A stretch of 64,000 nucleotides of DNA. Source: JABMQW01 sp964439935. GTDB taxonomy: Bacteria > Fidelibacterota > Marinisomatia > Marinisomatales > TCS56. Of the stretch, positions 1 through 7,745 are shown one piece after another. The notes under the pieces were generated by a model. That model had not been told where the DNA came from, ran no database searches, and saw nothing but the letters and a program-made list of their open reading frames with translations. Both the position numbers and the translations under genes were made by a program. Positions within the stretch are counted from its first letter, which is position 1, and every line of letters begins with the position of its first letter. The stretch lies in the NCBI GenBank assembly GCA_964439935.1, contig CAYTPW010000006.1, positions 1 to 64,000 of the forward strand, read 5' to 3'.

Positions 1-95
1 CGGTTGCAGAGCTACCCGCATTGCTCGAACAGGCGCGCGATGCCGACATTCCGGTCGCCGGCCTGATGTGCATCCCGCCCTTCGAGATCGAAGCT
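1..95 (+). other. Partial YggS-like coding fragment, probable foreign or chimeric end
   Basis: Read in the frame starting at base 3, this stretch encodes a piece resembling the YggS/PROSC family (PLP homeostasis protein), including the signature-like run VAGLMCIPPFE. It is clearly more GC-rich than the rest of the window and resembles proteobacterial codon use. Similarity stops around base 93-97, where the opposite-strand gene ends abruptly. A real yggS would run on for about 60-70 more residues. The simplest reading is a contig-end chimera; a genuine gene remnant is less likely. Confidence 0.5.
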
Positions 96-1896
96 ATTCC
101 AGTGACTTGTACTTATCGATTCGATATAGCCACAGCTGGTAATTGATACCATCACCCTTGGATTTCTGTACAATCTCGGTGGGCTCACCCAGCAGTTCCT
201 GGACTTCCGGGATGGTCATGCCAATTAACACATTTTTCTGTTCCCGGTTCAGTTTTTCCCGGGCTTCGGCCATACGACGATCAATATGCTTTTGCAATTT
301 ACCTGCATCATAGATTGCCAAGCGATCTCTCAACTCCAGTAAGACCTGTGCACTGGAAGGATTTAATCCCCCCATCAATTCAGCGGCTTTTTCCAGAGAC
401 TGAATAGCCAGTTGCATCGTGTACAGGTCTTCGGTTTCATTAGCCTCTTTAATCAGGGCTGCAGCCACCTGGTAACGCAGCTGGTTCAGTTCCAAACCCA
501 GGCTGGGGTCTAAGTCCATTGCCCTGTCATATTGTTCCAAAGCCTTAGAGTAAAAACCGTATTTCATAGCGGCCTGACCCCTGAAAATTGCGTTGCGGGC
601 CTCATAGGCCGGCAATAGCTTTCTGGCTGTTTTTGAATAAGCTGCGGTCAGACCTACCAGATCAAAGGCCTGTTGTGCTTTACTGGAGCTTGACAGTGAT
701 TCCGCCTGTTTTAGCGGTTCTTCAGCCAAACGTTCATAGGCTGCCAGAATTACCAGCGTAAGATTAGAATCGGCATTAATTTCAGCTTGTCGGTAGCGAT
801 TCAAAGCTTGGATAGCATTTCCATCCTGCTCAAAGCGGCGGCCCTCACGATATAGCTGAATAGGTATGTACTCATTGCATTTATCGATTAATTTTTGAGC
901 CCGGCGACGATTGGCATGACGGGGGTATTCCTCCAAAAAGGCGGTGAATTTATCCCGTGCCGATAAATAATCGCGCCTGTAGTAATACTGTTTCCCCAGA
1001 TCGCCTGAACTAAGTTTACCGCCGTAGAAAGCCGACAGGGTGAAGAAAAGTCCATATCCCGGCAATACGAAACCACTGATCGGTGTAACATCTCCCTCAT
1101 CTGTGATCCGGTCAATCCGGGTATAACAATGACGCATCTCAACTCCAAAGGCATAGCGGATCTGCTGCCCAGGATCCAAAATAAACCTGACACCCAGATC
1201 ATAGCTCACCGATGGACCCCAACCACTGGGAGTTGGATCAAAGCCGCTTTCACCCGATTCATAGAATCTGGCGGTTGCTAATCCATATGAGTAACGCAGA
1301 TTAATAAACCACCATTCATCCCATTGAATAATGGCTGAATTGCTAATCCCAATCTCCAACAACCGGGGACTGAATTGTTTCTCACCGATGTCCCAACTGG
1401 CCTGCGTGGTACCCCATCCGCTGGTCGGTAGATCGGGTGCATTGAACAAGGTGCTATAACGGAAATTGATGCCTGTGTTAAGATCAGCCGCGCTGGCCCC
1501 TGAAAGAAAATGACTCATATTGGTTTTTATCAGATCAATATCGAGTTGCTGATAGATTCGCTGAGTCTGCTCACTGGATAATTCAGAGACAGGCTGTTCA
1601 AATTGCATCCAGCCTTTAGGCATCTGATTAAAATTGGCACCGGCGCCGCCTAGAAATCCCACCCCATAGTGAATTTCCAGAGGTATTATTGATATCGGTT
1701 GATGGAATTCGCGGCGTCGGAATATTCGATCACTATGGTACCCGAATAAATATTTCCCTGACGGTTCTCTGTCGTATTTCCTAGTCAGTGCTTCGATGAA
1801 TAAGGTGGAATCAATCGTTTCAACCTGCGCTCCGGCACTGAAGCAATTCAAAGCAAACAGAAAAAACAGACCGGTTATTAGTCTCCGCATAACCAT
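94..1896 (-). CDS. Envelope protein with TPR region and C-terminal BamE/SmpA-like segment
   Basis: The start ATG at 1896 follows an AAGGAG ribosome site by nine bases. Residues 1-24 form a signal peptide (hydrophobic core, then SAGAQ). The middle (about 100-300) is rich in aromatic, beta-type segments of the kind seen in outer-membrane proteins. About 305-480 contain at least three TPR-like helical repeats. The end (about 560-600) carries a BamE/SmpA-like segment with GMTIPEVQELLGEPTE and a following WLY. In BamE proteins this segment usually continues with a F-x-N-G type strand, but here the stop falls directly after KYKSLE, exactly where the GC-rich YggS-like DNA begins, so the last residues are probably lost. 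Exact function unknown; an outer-membrane assembly or lipoprotein-associated role is inferred. Confidence 0.7.
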   Translation of the reverse strand: MVMRRLITGLFFLFALNCFSAGAQVETIDSTLFIEALTRKYDREPSGKYLFGYHSDRIFRRREFHQPISIIPLEIHYGVGFLGGAGANFNQMPKGWMQFEQPVSELSSEQTQRIYQQLDIDLIKTNMSHFLSGASAADLNTGINFRYSTLFNAPDLPTSGWGTTQASWDIGEKQFSPRLLEIGISNSAIIQWDEWWFINLRYSYGLATARFYESGESGFDPTPSGWGPSVSYDLGVRFILDPGQQIRYAFGVEMRHCYTRIDRITDEGDVTPISGFVLPGYGLFFTLSAFYGGKLSSGDLGKQYYYRRDYLSARDKFTAFLEEYPRHANRRRAQKLIDKCNEYIPIQLYREGRRFEQDGNAIQALNRYRQAEINADSNLTLVILAAYERLAEEPLKQAESLSSSSKAQQAFDLVGLTAAYSKTARKLLPAYEARNAIFRGQAAMKYGFYSKALEQYDRAMDLDPSLGLELNQLRYQVAAALIKEANETEDLYTMQLAIQSLEKAAELMGGLNPSSAQVLLELRDRLAIYDAGKLQKHIDRRMAEAREKLNREQKNVLIGMTIPEVQELLGEPTEIVQKSKGDGINYQLWLYRIDKYKSLE

Positions 1897-2001
1897 GCAA
1901 AATAGCTCCTTCTACTGACCCGAGCAAGCTGGTATTTTATTTTTGTGATCATCATCGCGCAACCCAATAAAGCATTTTTTACACAACTGTTAAAACCGAT
2001 A

Positions 2002-2018
2002 TGCATTCAATGAATGCA
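2002..2018. promoter_or_regulatory. Perfect 8-1-8 palindrome, candidate Lrp-family operator
   Basis: TGCATTCA-A-TGAATGCA is a perfect inverted repeat lying 92 bases before the regulator start. A GATAAT that could serve as a -10 box follows immediately at 2019-2024, which would place the palindrome in the promoter spacer. Lrp/AsnC proteins commonly autoregulate by binding such short palindromes. The binding protein is inferred from position only. Confidence 0.45.
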
Positions 2019-2109
2019 GATAATACAGTGGCTATGCAAAATCAGATTGCATATAAAACATTACCTATATACATTTAAATACCAAACAATATTAGGGAAT
2101 TTTGCTATA

Positions 2110-2592
2110 ATGCCAAATAATCATAAGGATATTGACGCTACCGACTGTAAAATACTGGATATACTTCAGGATCAGGGTCGCATAACCAATACCGAATTAG
2201 CCAAACAACTGGGAATATCACCACCACCCACTCTTGAACGGGTCAAAAAACTGGAACGGAAAAAATATATCGATAAATATGTTGCCTTGGTCAATCCCCA
2301 TAAAGTGGGTATCCGTTGTTTTACTTATGTTGAAGTGACACTTGTCCGCCACGGCAGTGCCGCACTGGAGCGCTTTACCTCATCAATTATTGAAATTGCA
2401 GAAGTGCTGGAATGCCACCATATCACTGGTGAAGCAGATTTTCTGCTGAAAGTAGCCACACGTGATATTCCGGCTTACGAGAAATTTATTATTCATAAAT
2501 TGACCGCTCTACCGGACGTTCAACACTTGAAAACACTGGTTGTTTTATCTACCCTTAAACAGGAAACCCGATTACCTGTCAAATCCGTATAG
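2110..2592 (+). CDS. Lrp/AsnC family transcriptional regulator
   Basis: A 160-residue protein of normal length for the family. The N-terminal winged helix-turn-helix spans about residues 10-55 (DCKILDILQDQGRIT, then TELAKQLGISPP). The C-terminal RAM/AsnC effector domain spans about 65-150 and includes the typical GEADFLLKV turn. The ATG at 2110 was chosen because the protein then begins right before the family core; an upstream ATG at 2014 would add 32 residues unlike the family. AGGGA at 2094-2098 is a distant possible ribosome site. It sits 16 bases before an amino-acid metabolism operon, so it probably senses an amino acid and controls that operon and itself. Confidence 0.85.
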   Translation: MPNNHKDIDATDCKILDILQDQGRITNTELAKQLGISPPPTLERVKKLERKKYIDKYVALVNPHKVGIRCFTYVEVTLVRHGSAALERFTSSIIEIAEVLECHHITGEADFLLKVATRDIPAYEKFIIHKLTALPDVQHLKTLVVLSTLKQETRLPVKSV

Positions 2593-2608
2593 AAATAGCG
2601 AGGGGATT

Positions 2609-3985
2609 ATGTCAAAAAAAGATTTGAATTACTGGATTGAAATCGGTCAACAGATGATTGCCGATCGTCAACTGCGGATTGACCGGGCCAAAGGCTGGAA
2701 ATTTGATACGGTCGCAACCCATGGACTATATGATCTAACACAAGCGTTGGGAATGAATAGTGGCTCGATCATGGAGCCAGTTTACATGAGCACCGCTCAG
2801 GCTTATGAAAACTCCTTTCACATGGAGGCCGGTTTATCATACCAGATGCCTAACTGGTGTTACTCGCGGATCGCCAATCCATCGACCTATTTCCTGGAAG
2901 AAACAGCCGCTTTACTGGAGGGTTATGGGACAAATCTGAAGACCAGCTGCGTGGCCACAGCCAGTGGAATGAGTGCCATTCGAACTGCAACCGAACCATT
3001 TCTCATCAAGGATGATTCCCTGCCGCCACCCAATATTGTAACTTCGGCCAAAGTGTACGGGGGCACTTTTCAGCAGTTTGCTGTCCGGCGCGGGCAGGAG
3101 CAAGGCATTGAAATCCGCTGGGTAACAAATCCCATCGATGTCGGCGAATGGGATGCAAAGATCGATGGCGGGACCCGGTTTGTTTACGGTGAATTCCCCT
3201 CCAATCCATCGGTTGATATATTCGATATTGAAGCGGTGGCCAAGCTGGCTCATAGCAATGGAATTCCATTAATTGTGGATTCCACTTGTGCTTCGCCAGC
3301 ACTAACCCGCCCCCTGGCTTTCGGTGCAGATATTGTAGTGCAGTCAGCCACTAAAGTCATGGCCGCCAGTGGAACTGCAATTGTCGGGCTACTTATCGCC
3401 CGACACAATATCACCAGCAGGGTAGGTCCTGATGAAATGAAAGCAGATTTTGCCACCTGGACAAAATTCTGGCCTTTCCGCGATAATGGTCCCAGCCTGC
3501 ATGCAATGGCTGCCATAATGACCCTGAATGACATCCGTACCCTGCGCTCCCGTATCGCCCAAATGAGTGAAACAGCGCTGACTGTTTCTCAATTTCTTGA
3601 TAACCACCCCAAAGTCGATCGTGTTTTCTACCCCGGCCTGAAACATTATCATGCATACGATCTGGCCAAAAAATATATGCACCTTGTCGACAGTGATAAA
3701 AACGCTTACGGATACATGTTAATGGTCGAAATAAAGGAGGCTGAAAAGGATTGTAATTCCAAAACACGCCAGTTTTATGATGGATTAGACATGATCTGGC
3801 GTGCTACTGATTTGGGACGGGTTAAAACAGTGGCCACGATAAACGCTATTTCGACCCATCAGCAACAGGGAGAGGAAGGTCGGATATTGGCATCAATCAA
3901 GCCGAATGCCGTTCGGATAGCGGTTGGTGTGGAACATCCAGACGATATAATTGCCGATCTGGAGAAAGGTCTAAATCAAATTTAG
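2609..3985 (+). CDS. Cys/Met metabolism PLP-dependent enzyme (cystathionine gamma-synthase / OAH sulfhydrylase fold)
   Basis: A 458-residue fold-type I PLP enzyme. The PLP lysine is K249 in the motif SATK, the cofactor-anchoring aspartate sits in the LIVDSTCASP strand, and YSRIANPST matches the family's active-site tyrosine segment. The ATG at 2609 follows a GAGGGG ribosome site; the reading frame is open further upstream but overlaps the regulator. It is longer than typical family members (about 380-430) because of an N-terminal helical extension before the core. Close relatives include methionine/cystathionine gamma-lyases and O-acetylhomoserine sulfhydrylases, so the exact substrate cannot be assigned. 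It lies ten bases upstream of homoserine dehydrogenase in the same operon, suggesting that homoserine or an activated or thio-derivative of it is the product or substrate. Confidence 0.85.
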   Translation: MSKKDLNYWIEIGQQMIADRQLRIDRAKGWKFDTVATHGLYDLTQALGMNSGSIMEPVYMSTAQAYENSFHMEAGLSYQMPNWCYSRIANPSTYFLEETAALLEGYGTNLKTSCVATASGMSAIRTATEPFLIKDDSLPPPNIVTSAKVYGGTFQQFAVRRGQEQGIEIRWVTNPIDVGEWDAKIDGGTRFVYGEFPSNPSVDIFDIEAVAKLAHSNGIPLIVDSTCASPALTRPLAFGADIVVQSATKVMAASGTAIVGLLIARHNITSRVGPDEMKADFATWTKFWPFRDNGPSLHAMAAIMTLNDIRTLRSRIAQMSETALTVSQFLDNHPKVDRVFYPGLKHYHAYDLAKKYMHLVDSDKNAYGYMLMVEIKEAEKDCNSKTRQFYDGLDMIWRATDLGRVKTVATINAISTHQQQGEEGRILASIKPNAVRIAVGVEHPDDIIADLEKGLNQI

Positions 3986-3994
3986 GAGACTGAA

Positions 3995-5041
3995 ATGAGT
4001 CACAAAATAGCTTTAATAGGATTTGGAACGGTTGGACAGGGGCTCTGTGAGATATTGATTGATAAAAAGGAAATACTAAGAACAAAATATGGATTTGACG
4101 GGGAAGTTGTGGCGGTGTCTGATCCGGTAAAAGGATCGGTTTACTGTGCTAATGGTCTGGATATTAAACAATTATTAAGCCTGGTGACCAAGGGCACCAC
4201 GCTGGAAGAATATCAATGTAGCCACAGCGATTGCCAATGTCATTTCGGCTGGGATGCGTTGAAAACCATCCGGGAATCCAACGCTGATACGATCTGCGAA
4301 CTGGCATTCACAAATGTTGAAACCGGTCAGCCGGCGATTGATCATTGCATGGCCGCCTTCGAAACTGGTAAAAATATCGTTACCAGCAATAAGGGCCCTG
4401 CCGCCATTGATTTCGCCGGGATGAAGGCACTGGCAGACGAAAATGGAGCAAAATTCATGATTGAAGGTACGGTTGTATCCGGCACACCGATTATCAATCT
4501 GGTGCAAGGACCCCTGGCCGGTTGTAACATTTCATCGATCAAGGGAATCCTGAATGGTACCACCAATTATATTTTGACTCAAATGGAAGCTGGTATGGAA
4601 TATTCCACCGCTCTGCAAAAAGCCCAGGATTTGGGTTATGCTGAAGCCGATCCTACCGGCGATGTGGAAGGCTACGATGCCATGGCCAAGGTGATTATCC
4701 TGGCTAACGTTGTAATGGCTACTTCCATTACCGCCAAGGATGTGGTACGGGAAGGTATCACCGGAATCACCCCGGCAATGATTGTAGAGGCCAGGGATCA
4801 AAACGCACGTTGGAAACTGATTGGTTCGATCGAAAAAACAGCTGACGGCATTAATGCGTCAGTGAAACCGGATTTAGTCCCAATGACTCACCCTCTGGCA
4901 GGTATTATGGATGCCACCAATGCATTGACATTTAGCACTGACTTGATGGGCGATATCACAATTGTCGGTGCCGGCGCTGGACGGACTGAAACCGGTTATT
5001 CAATCTTGACTGACATTCTGGCAATTCATCGCAATAATTAA
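3995..5041 (+). CDS. hom: Homoserine dehydrogenase (no ACT domain)
   Basis: A 348-residue NAD(P)-dependent enzyme interconverting L-homoserine and aspartate 4-semialdehyde. The N-terminal Rossmann motif is GFGTVGQG (about residues 9-16). The catalytic domain carries LNGTTNYILTQM and the signature GYAEADPTGDVEGYDAMAK. The protein ends where the catalytic domain ends, so it lacks the ACT regulatory domain of many biosynthetic forms and is not obviously feedback-inhibited. An AGGAG ribosome site precedes the ATG by six bases. No aspartate kinase, aspartate-semialdehyde dehydrogenase or homoserine activating enzyme lies nearby. With lyases and an aldehyde dehydrogenase around it, a catabolic direction (homoserine oxidation) is plausible but inferred. 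Confidence 0.93.
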   Translation: MSHKIALIGFGTVGQGLCEILIDKKEILRTKYGFDGEVVAVSDPVKGSVYCANGLDIKQLLSLVTKGTTLEEYQCSHSDCQCHFGWDALKTIRESNADTICELAFTNVETGQPAIDHCMAAFETGKNIVTSNKGPAAIDFAGMKALADENGAKFMIEGTVVSGTPIINLVQGPLAGCNISSIKGILNGTTNYILTQMEAGMEYSTALQKAQDLGYAEADPTGDVEGYDAMAKVIILANVVMATSITAKDVVREGITGITPAMIVEARDQNARWKLIGSIEKTADGINASVKPDLVPMTHPLAGIMDATNALTFSTDLMGDITIVGAGAGRTETGYSILTDILAIHRNN

Positions 5042-5061
5042 TTAAATAATCAGAGAACAAG

Positions 5062-6249
5062 ATGAAAGACTTACAGAACAAAGGAATCGATACTCAAGTA
5101 ACTCATTCCGGTACCAATCCCGATAGAACTTTCGGCAGCGCAACAGTGCCTATTTACCAAACATCCACATTCAGTTTTGAGTCGACCGATCAGGGTGCTG
5201 GTCGCTTTGCCGGAACTGAATCAGGGTATATTTATACCAGATTGGGCAATCCTACAATTAATGCTTTGGAGGAGGCGGTAGCAACTCTGGAAGGCGGTTT
5301 TGGCGCCCTCGCAACTGCCACTGGAATGGCGGCTGTCACAACCGTTTACATGACTTTGCTGGGACAGGGTGCCCACATTGTTGGTCCTGATTCGGTATAC
5401 GGTCCTTCCCGGGTGGTAATCGAGCGAGAATTCTCCCGTTACGGAGTGGAATTCGATTTTATCGACGCAGCAGATTCAGAGCAAGTCCGCCAGGCAATGC
5501 AACCGAACACCAAACTTGTTTTCATCGAAACACCAGCTAATCCCACAATCAAATTAGCCGATATTCAAGCTTCTGCGGATATTGCCCACGAACACGGTGC
5601 TTTACTGGTAGTGGATAATACTTTCATGACCCCGGTATTGCAGCAACCTTTTGAATTGGGTGCCGACATAATCGTTCACAGTATGACCAAAGCAATAAAT
5701 GGCCATACTGATGTAGTGGCAGGTATAATCGTGACGAAAAATGAAGAATTGTTACAGCTGATCAAACCGGTGCTCCGGTCCATGGGCGGCACTATTGATC
5801 CCCATCAAGCGTGGCTGGTATTGCGCGGTTTGCGAACACTTTCACTACGGGTTAATAAAGCTCAAACCAACGCCATTCAACTGGCAGAATTCCTGGAACA
5901 ACACCCCAAGGTGGAGTGGGTACGTTTCCCGGGTCTCAAATCACACCCCCAGCATCAACTTGCCAAAGAACAGATGAAAGGTCCTGGTTTCATGATCAGT
6001 TTTGGTGTAGTCGGCGGCGCTGAAGCAGGAAAAACGATTATGGATAATGTTCAGGTCCCAACTCTAGCGGTCTCGCTGGGCGGATATGAATCACTGATCC
6101 AGCATCCAGCATCCATGACCCACGCTGGTATGGGCAAGGAATGCCAGGAAGAAGCCGGAATAACGGCCGGGTTGGTTCGATTATCAGTGGGTTGTGAAGA
6201 CGTACAGGATCTGGAAGACGACCTGGCACACTGTCTGGCACTGATCTAA
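5062..6249 (+). CDS. Methionine gamma-lyase / cystathionine gamma-lyase-like PLP enzyme
   Basis: A 395-residue, full-length member of the Cys/Met-metabolism PLP family. The Schiff-base lysine is K210 in HSMTKAINGH. VVDNTFMTP holds the cofactor aspartate and YTRLGNPT the tyrosine/arginine that contact the neighbouring subunit's PLP. The C-terminal SLGGYESLIQHPASMTH matches the gamma-lyase substrate loop. The cysteine conserved in classical methionine gamma-lyases (YGCT) is replaced here: the segment reads VYGPSR. Cystathionine gamma-lyase or a broader gamma-lyase activity is therefore as likely as true methionine gamma-lyase. Expected products are a 2-oxoacid, ammonia and a thiol. Co-transcribed with hom and the aldehyde dehydrogenase. 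Confidence 0.85.
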   Translation: MKDLQNKGIDTQVTHSGTNPDRTFGSATVPIYQTSTFSFESTDQGAGRFAGTESGYIYTRLGNPTINALEEAVATLEGGFGALATATGMAAVTTVYMTLLGQGAHIVGPDSVYGPSRVVIEREFSRYGVEFDFIDAADSEQVRQAMQPNTKLVFIETPANPTIKLADIQASADIAHEHGALLVVDNTFMTPVLQQPFELGADIIVHSMTKAINGHTDVVAGIIVTKNEELLQLIKPVLRSMGGTIDPHQAWLVLRGLRTLSLRVNKAQTNAIQLAEFLEQHPKVEWVRFPGLKSHPQHQLAKEQMKGPGFMISFGVVGGAEAGKTIMDNVQVPTLAVSLGGYESLIQHPASMTHAGMGKECQEEAGITAGLVRLSVGCEDVQDLEDDLAHCLALI

Positions 6250-6274
6250 ACCTCAAACACGGAGAAACTGAAAT

Positions 6275-7687
6275 ATGAAAATGCTAATCGGCGGTAAATG
6301 GATCGCAAAATCCGACACAATTCCTGTAATCAATCCATTTGACGGCCAATTGATTGATACGGTACCAGCTGGTACCAGTCAAGATATTGCTAATGCAATC
6401 GAAGCTGCTGTTAGTGGTTATGAAATTAACCGCAACCTGCCGGTCCACCAGCGGATCAGTATTCTGAAAAAAGCCTGTGAAATAATGGACCAGCGCTACG
6501 AAGAATTGGCAATAACGATTGCCAGCGAGGGCTCAAAAACAATCAGAGAAGCCCGTAAGGAAGTCGGGCGGGCTATCAATACGATGACAATCTCCGCAGA
6601 AGAAGCCCGGCGTATCTGTGGCGAAACACTACCATTCGACAGTGCCGAGGGATCAGAAAACCGGGTGGGTTATTACTACCGATTCCCTATTGGCGTAATA
6701 GCAGCAATTACACCTTTCAATGATCCGCTGAACCTGGTTGCCCATAAATTGGGGCCGGCAATCGCCGGTGGAAATTCAGTGGTTTTAAAACCGGCTACCG
6801 TCACACCCCTATCAGCCCTGAAGCTGGCTGAGATTCTTCTGGATGCTGGTCTTCCGGGGCAAATTTTATCGGTGGTTACCGGTCACGGCAATCAGATTGG
6901 TGACGCATTGGTGTCTGATACACGAGTACGCATGGTTTCTTTCACCGGCGGTGTAGACGCCGGCCAGGAAATAATGAAAAAGGTCGGTCTGAAAAAAGTT
7001 GGGATGGAGCTCGGTTCAAACTCTCCGGTGATTGTGATGGATGACTGCGACCTTGAAAATGCGGTGGAATCCTGTGTTTCCGGTGCCTTCTGGGCAGTGG
7101 GCCAGAACTGTATCGGTGTACAACGGATATACATCCAAGAAGCAATATATACCCAATTCCGTGATCGTTTTGTGGAACGAACCAATCAATATAAAACCGG
7201 TTATCAGCTTGATGAAGATACGGACATGGGACCGATGATTTCCGAAAAAGAGGCTGAGCGGGTAATTGAATGGGTTTCGGAAGCGCTCGAAATGGGAGCT
7301 GTTCTGCTGACCGGCGGAACTCGTACCGGCACCCTGGTTAAACCAACTGTACTTGAAGAAATGCCAGCCTCGGCCAAACTGGACTGCCAGGAGGTATTCG
7401 GTCCGGTAGTATCGCTCTATCCAATTAATACTCTGGATGAAGCAATTGCAAAATCCAACGCCGTCAATTATGGTTTACATGGAGCTATTTTTACCCAGGA
7501 TCTGAATCAGGCCTTTCATGCCATCAAAAAGCTCGATGTCGGCAGCGTAATCGTTAACGATTCCACTGATTACCGGGTGGATCTGATGCCCTTCGGCGGC
7601 GTTAAGCATAGCGGCCTGGGACGGGAAGGAATCAAATTTGCCCTTCAGGAAATGACTGAACCAAAGGTTGTCTGCTTCAATCTATAA
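6275..7687 (+). CDS. NAD(P)-dependent aldehyde dehydrogenase
   Basis: A 470-residue aldehyde dehydrogenase of usual length. The catalytic cysteine is C279 in GQNCIGVQR, and the general-base glutamate lies in MELGSNSP. ITPFNDPLN holds the oxyanion asparagine, and KPATVTPLSALKLAE binds the cofactor. The C-terminal PFGGVKHSGLGREG is typical. An ACGGAGAAAC ribosome site precedes the ATG. It resembles the GapN/succinate-semialdehyde/lactaldehyde/phosphonoacetaldehyde branch, but the substrate cannot be read from sequence. Its position after hom suggests oxidation of aspartate 4-semialdehyde to aspartate, or of another amino-acid-derived aldehyde; this is inference. Confidence 0.88.
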   Translation: MKMLIGGKWIAKSDTIPVINPFDGQLIDTVPAGTSQDIANAIEAAVSGYEINRNLPVHQRISILKKACEIMDQRYEELAITIASEGSKTIREARKEVGRAINTMTISAEEARRICGETLPFDSAEGSENRVGYYYRFPIGVIAAITPFNDPLNLVAHKLGPAIAGGNSVVLKPATVTPLSALKLAEILLDAGLPGQILSVVTGHGNQIGDALVSDTRVRMVSFTGGVDAGQEIMKKVGLKKVGMELGSNSPVIVMDDCDLENAVESCVSGAFWAVGQNCIGVQRIYIQEAIYTQFRDRFVERTNQYKTGYQLDEDTDMGPMISEKEAERVIEWVSEALEMGAVLLTGGTRTGTLVKPTVLEEMPASAKLDCQEVFGPVVSLYPINTLDEAIAKSNAVNYGLHGAIFTQDLNQAFHAIKKLDVGSVIVNDSTDYRVDLMPFGGVKHSGLGREGIKFALQEMTEPKVVCFNL

Positions 7688-7696
7688 ATGAGCGGT

Positions 7697-7712
7697 ATGT
7701 ACACCGGTACAT
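7697..7712. repeat. Short inverted repeat between the aldehyde dehydrogenase and TPL genes
   Basis: ATGTAC-ACCG-GTACAT is a perfect six-base stem with a four-base loop, starting nine bases after the aldehyde dehydrogenase stop codon and ending 33 bases before the tyrosine phenol-lyase start. There is no T-run after it. It could be an operator or an RNA processing or stabilising hairpin. Six base pairs can occur by chance. Confidence 0.2.
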
Positions 7713-7745
7713 TTAAACACTTGAAAACTTTTATGAGGTATTACA

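Noticed and set aside
2106..2111. TATAAT overlapping the Lrp start codon as its -10 box
   Set aside because: Transcription would begin inside the gene, with no later start codon that preserves the HTH domain.
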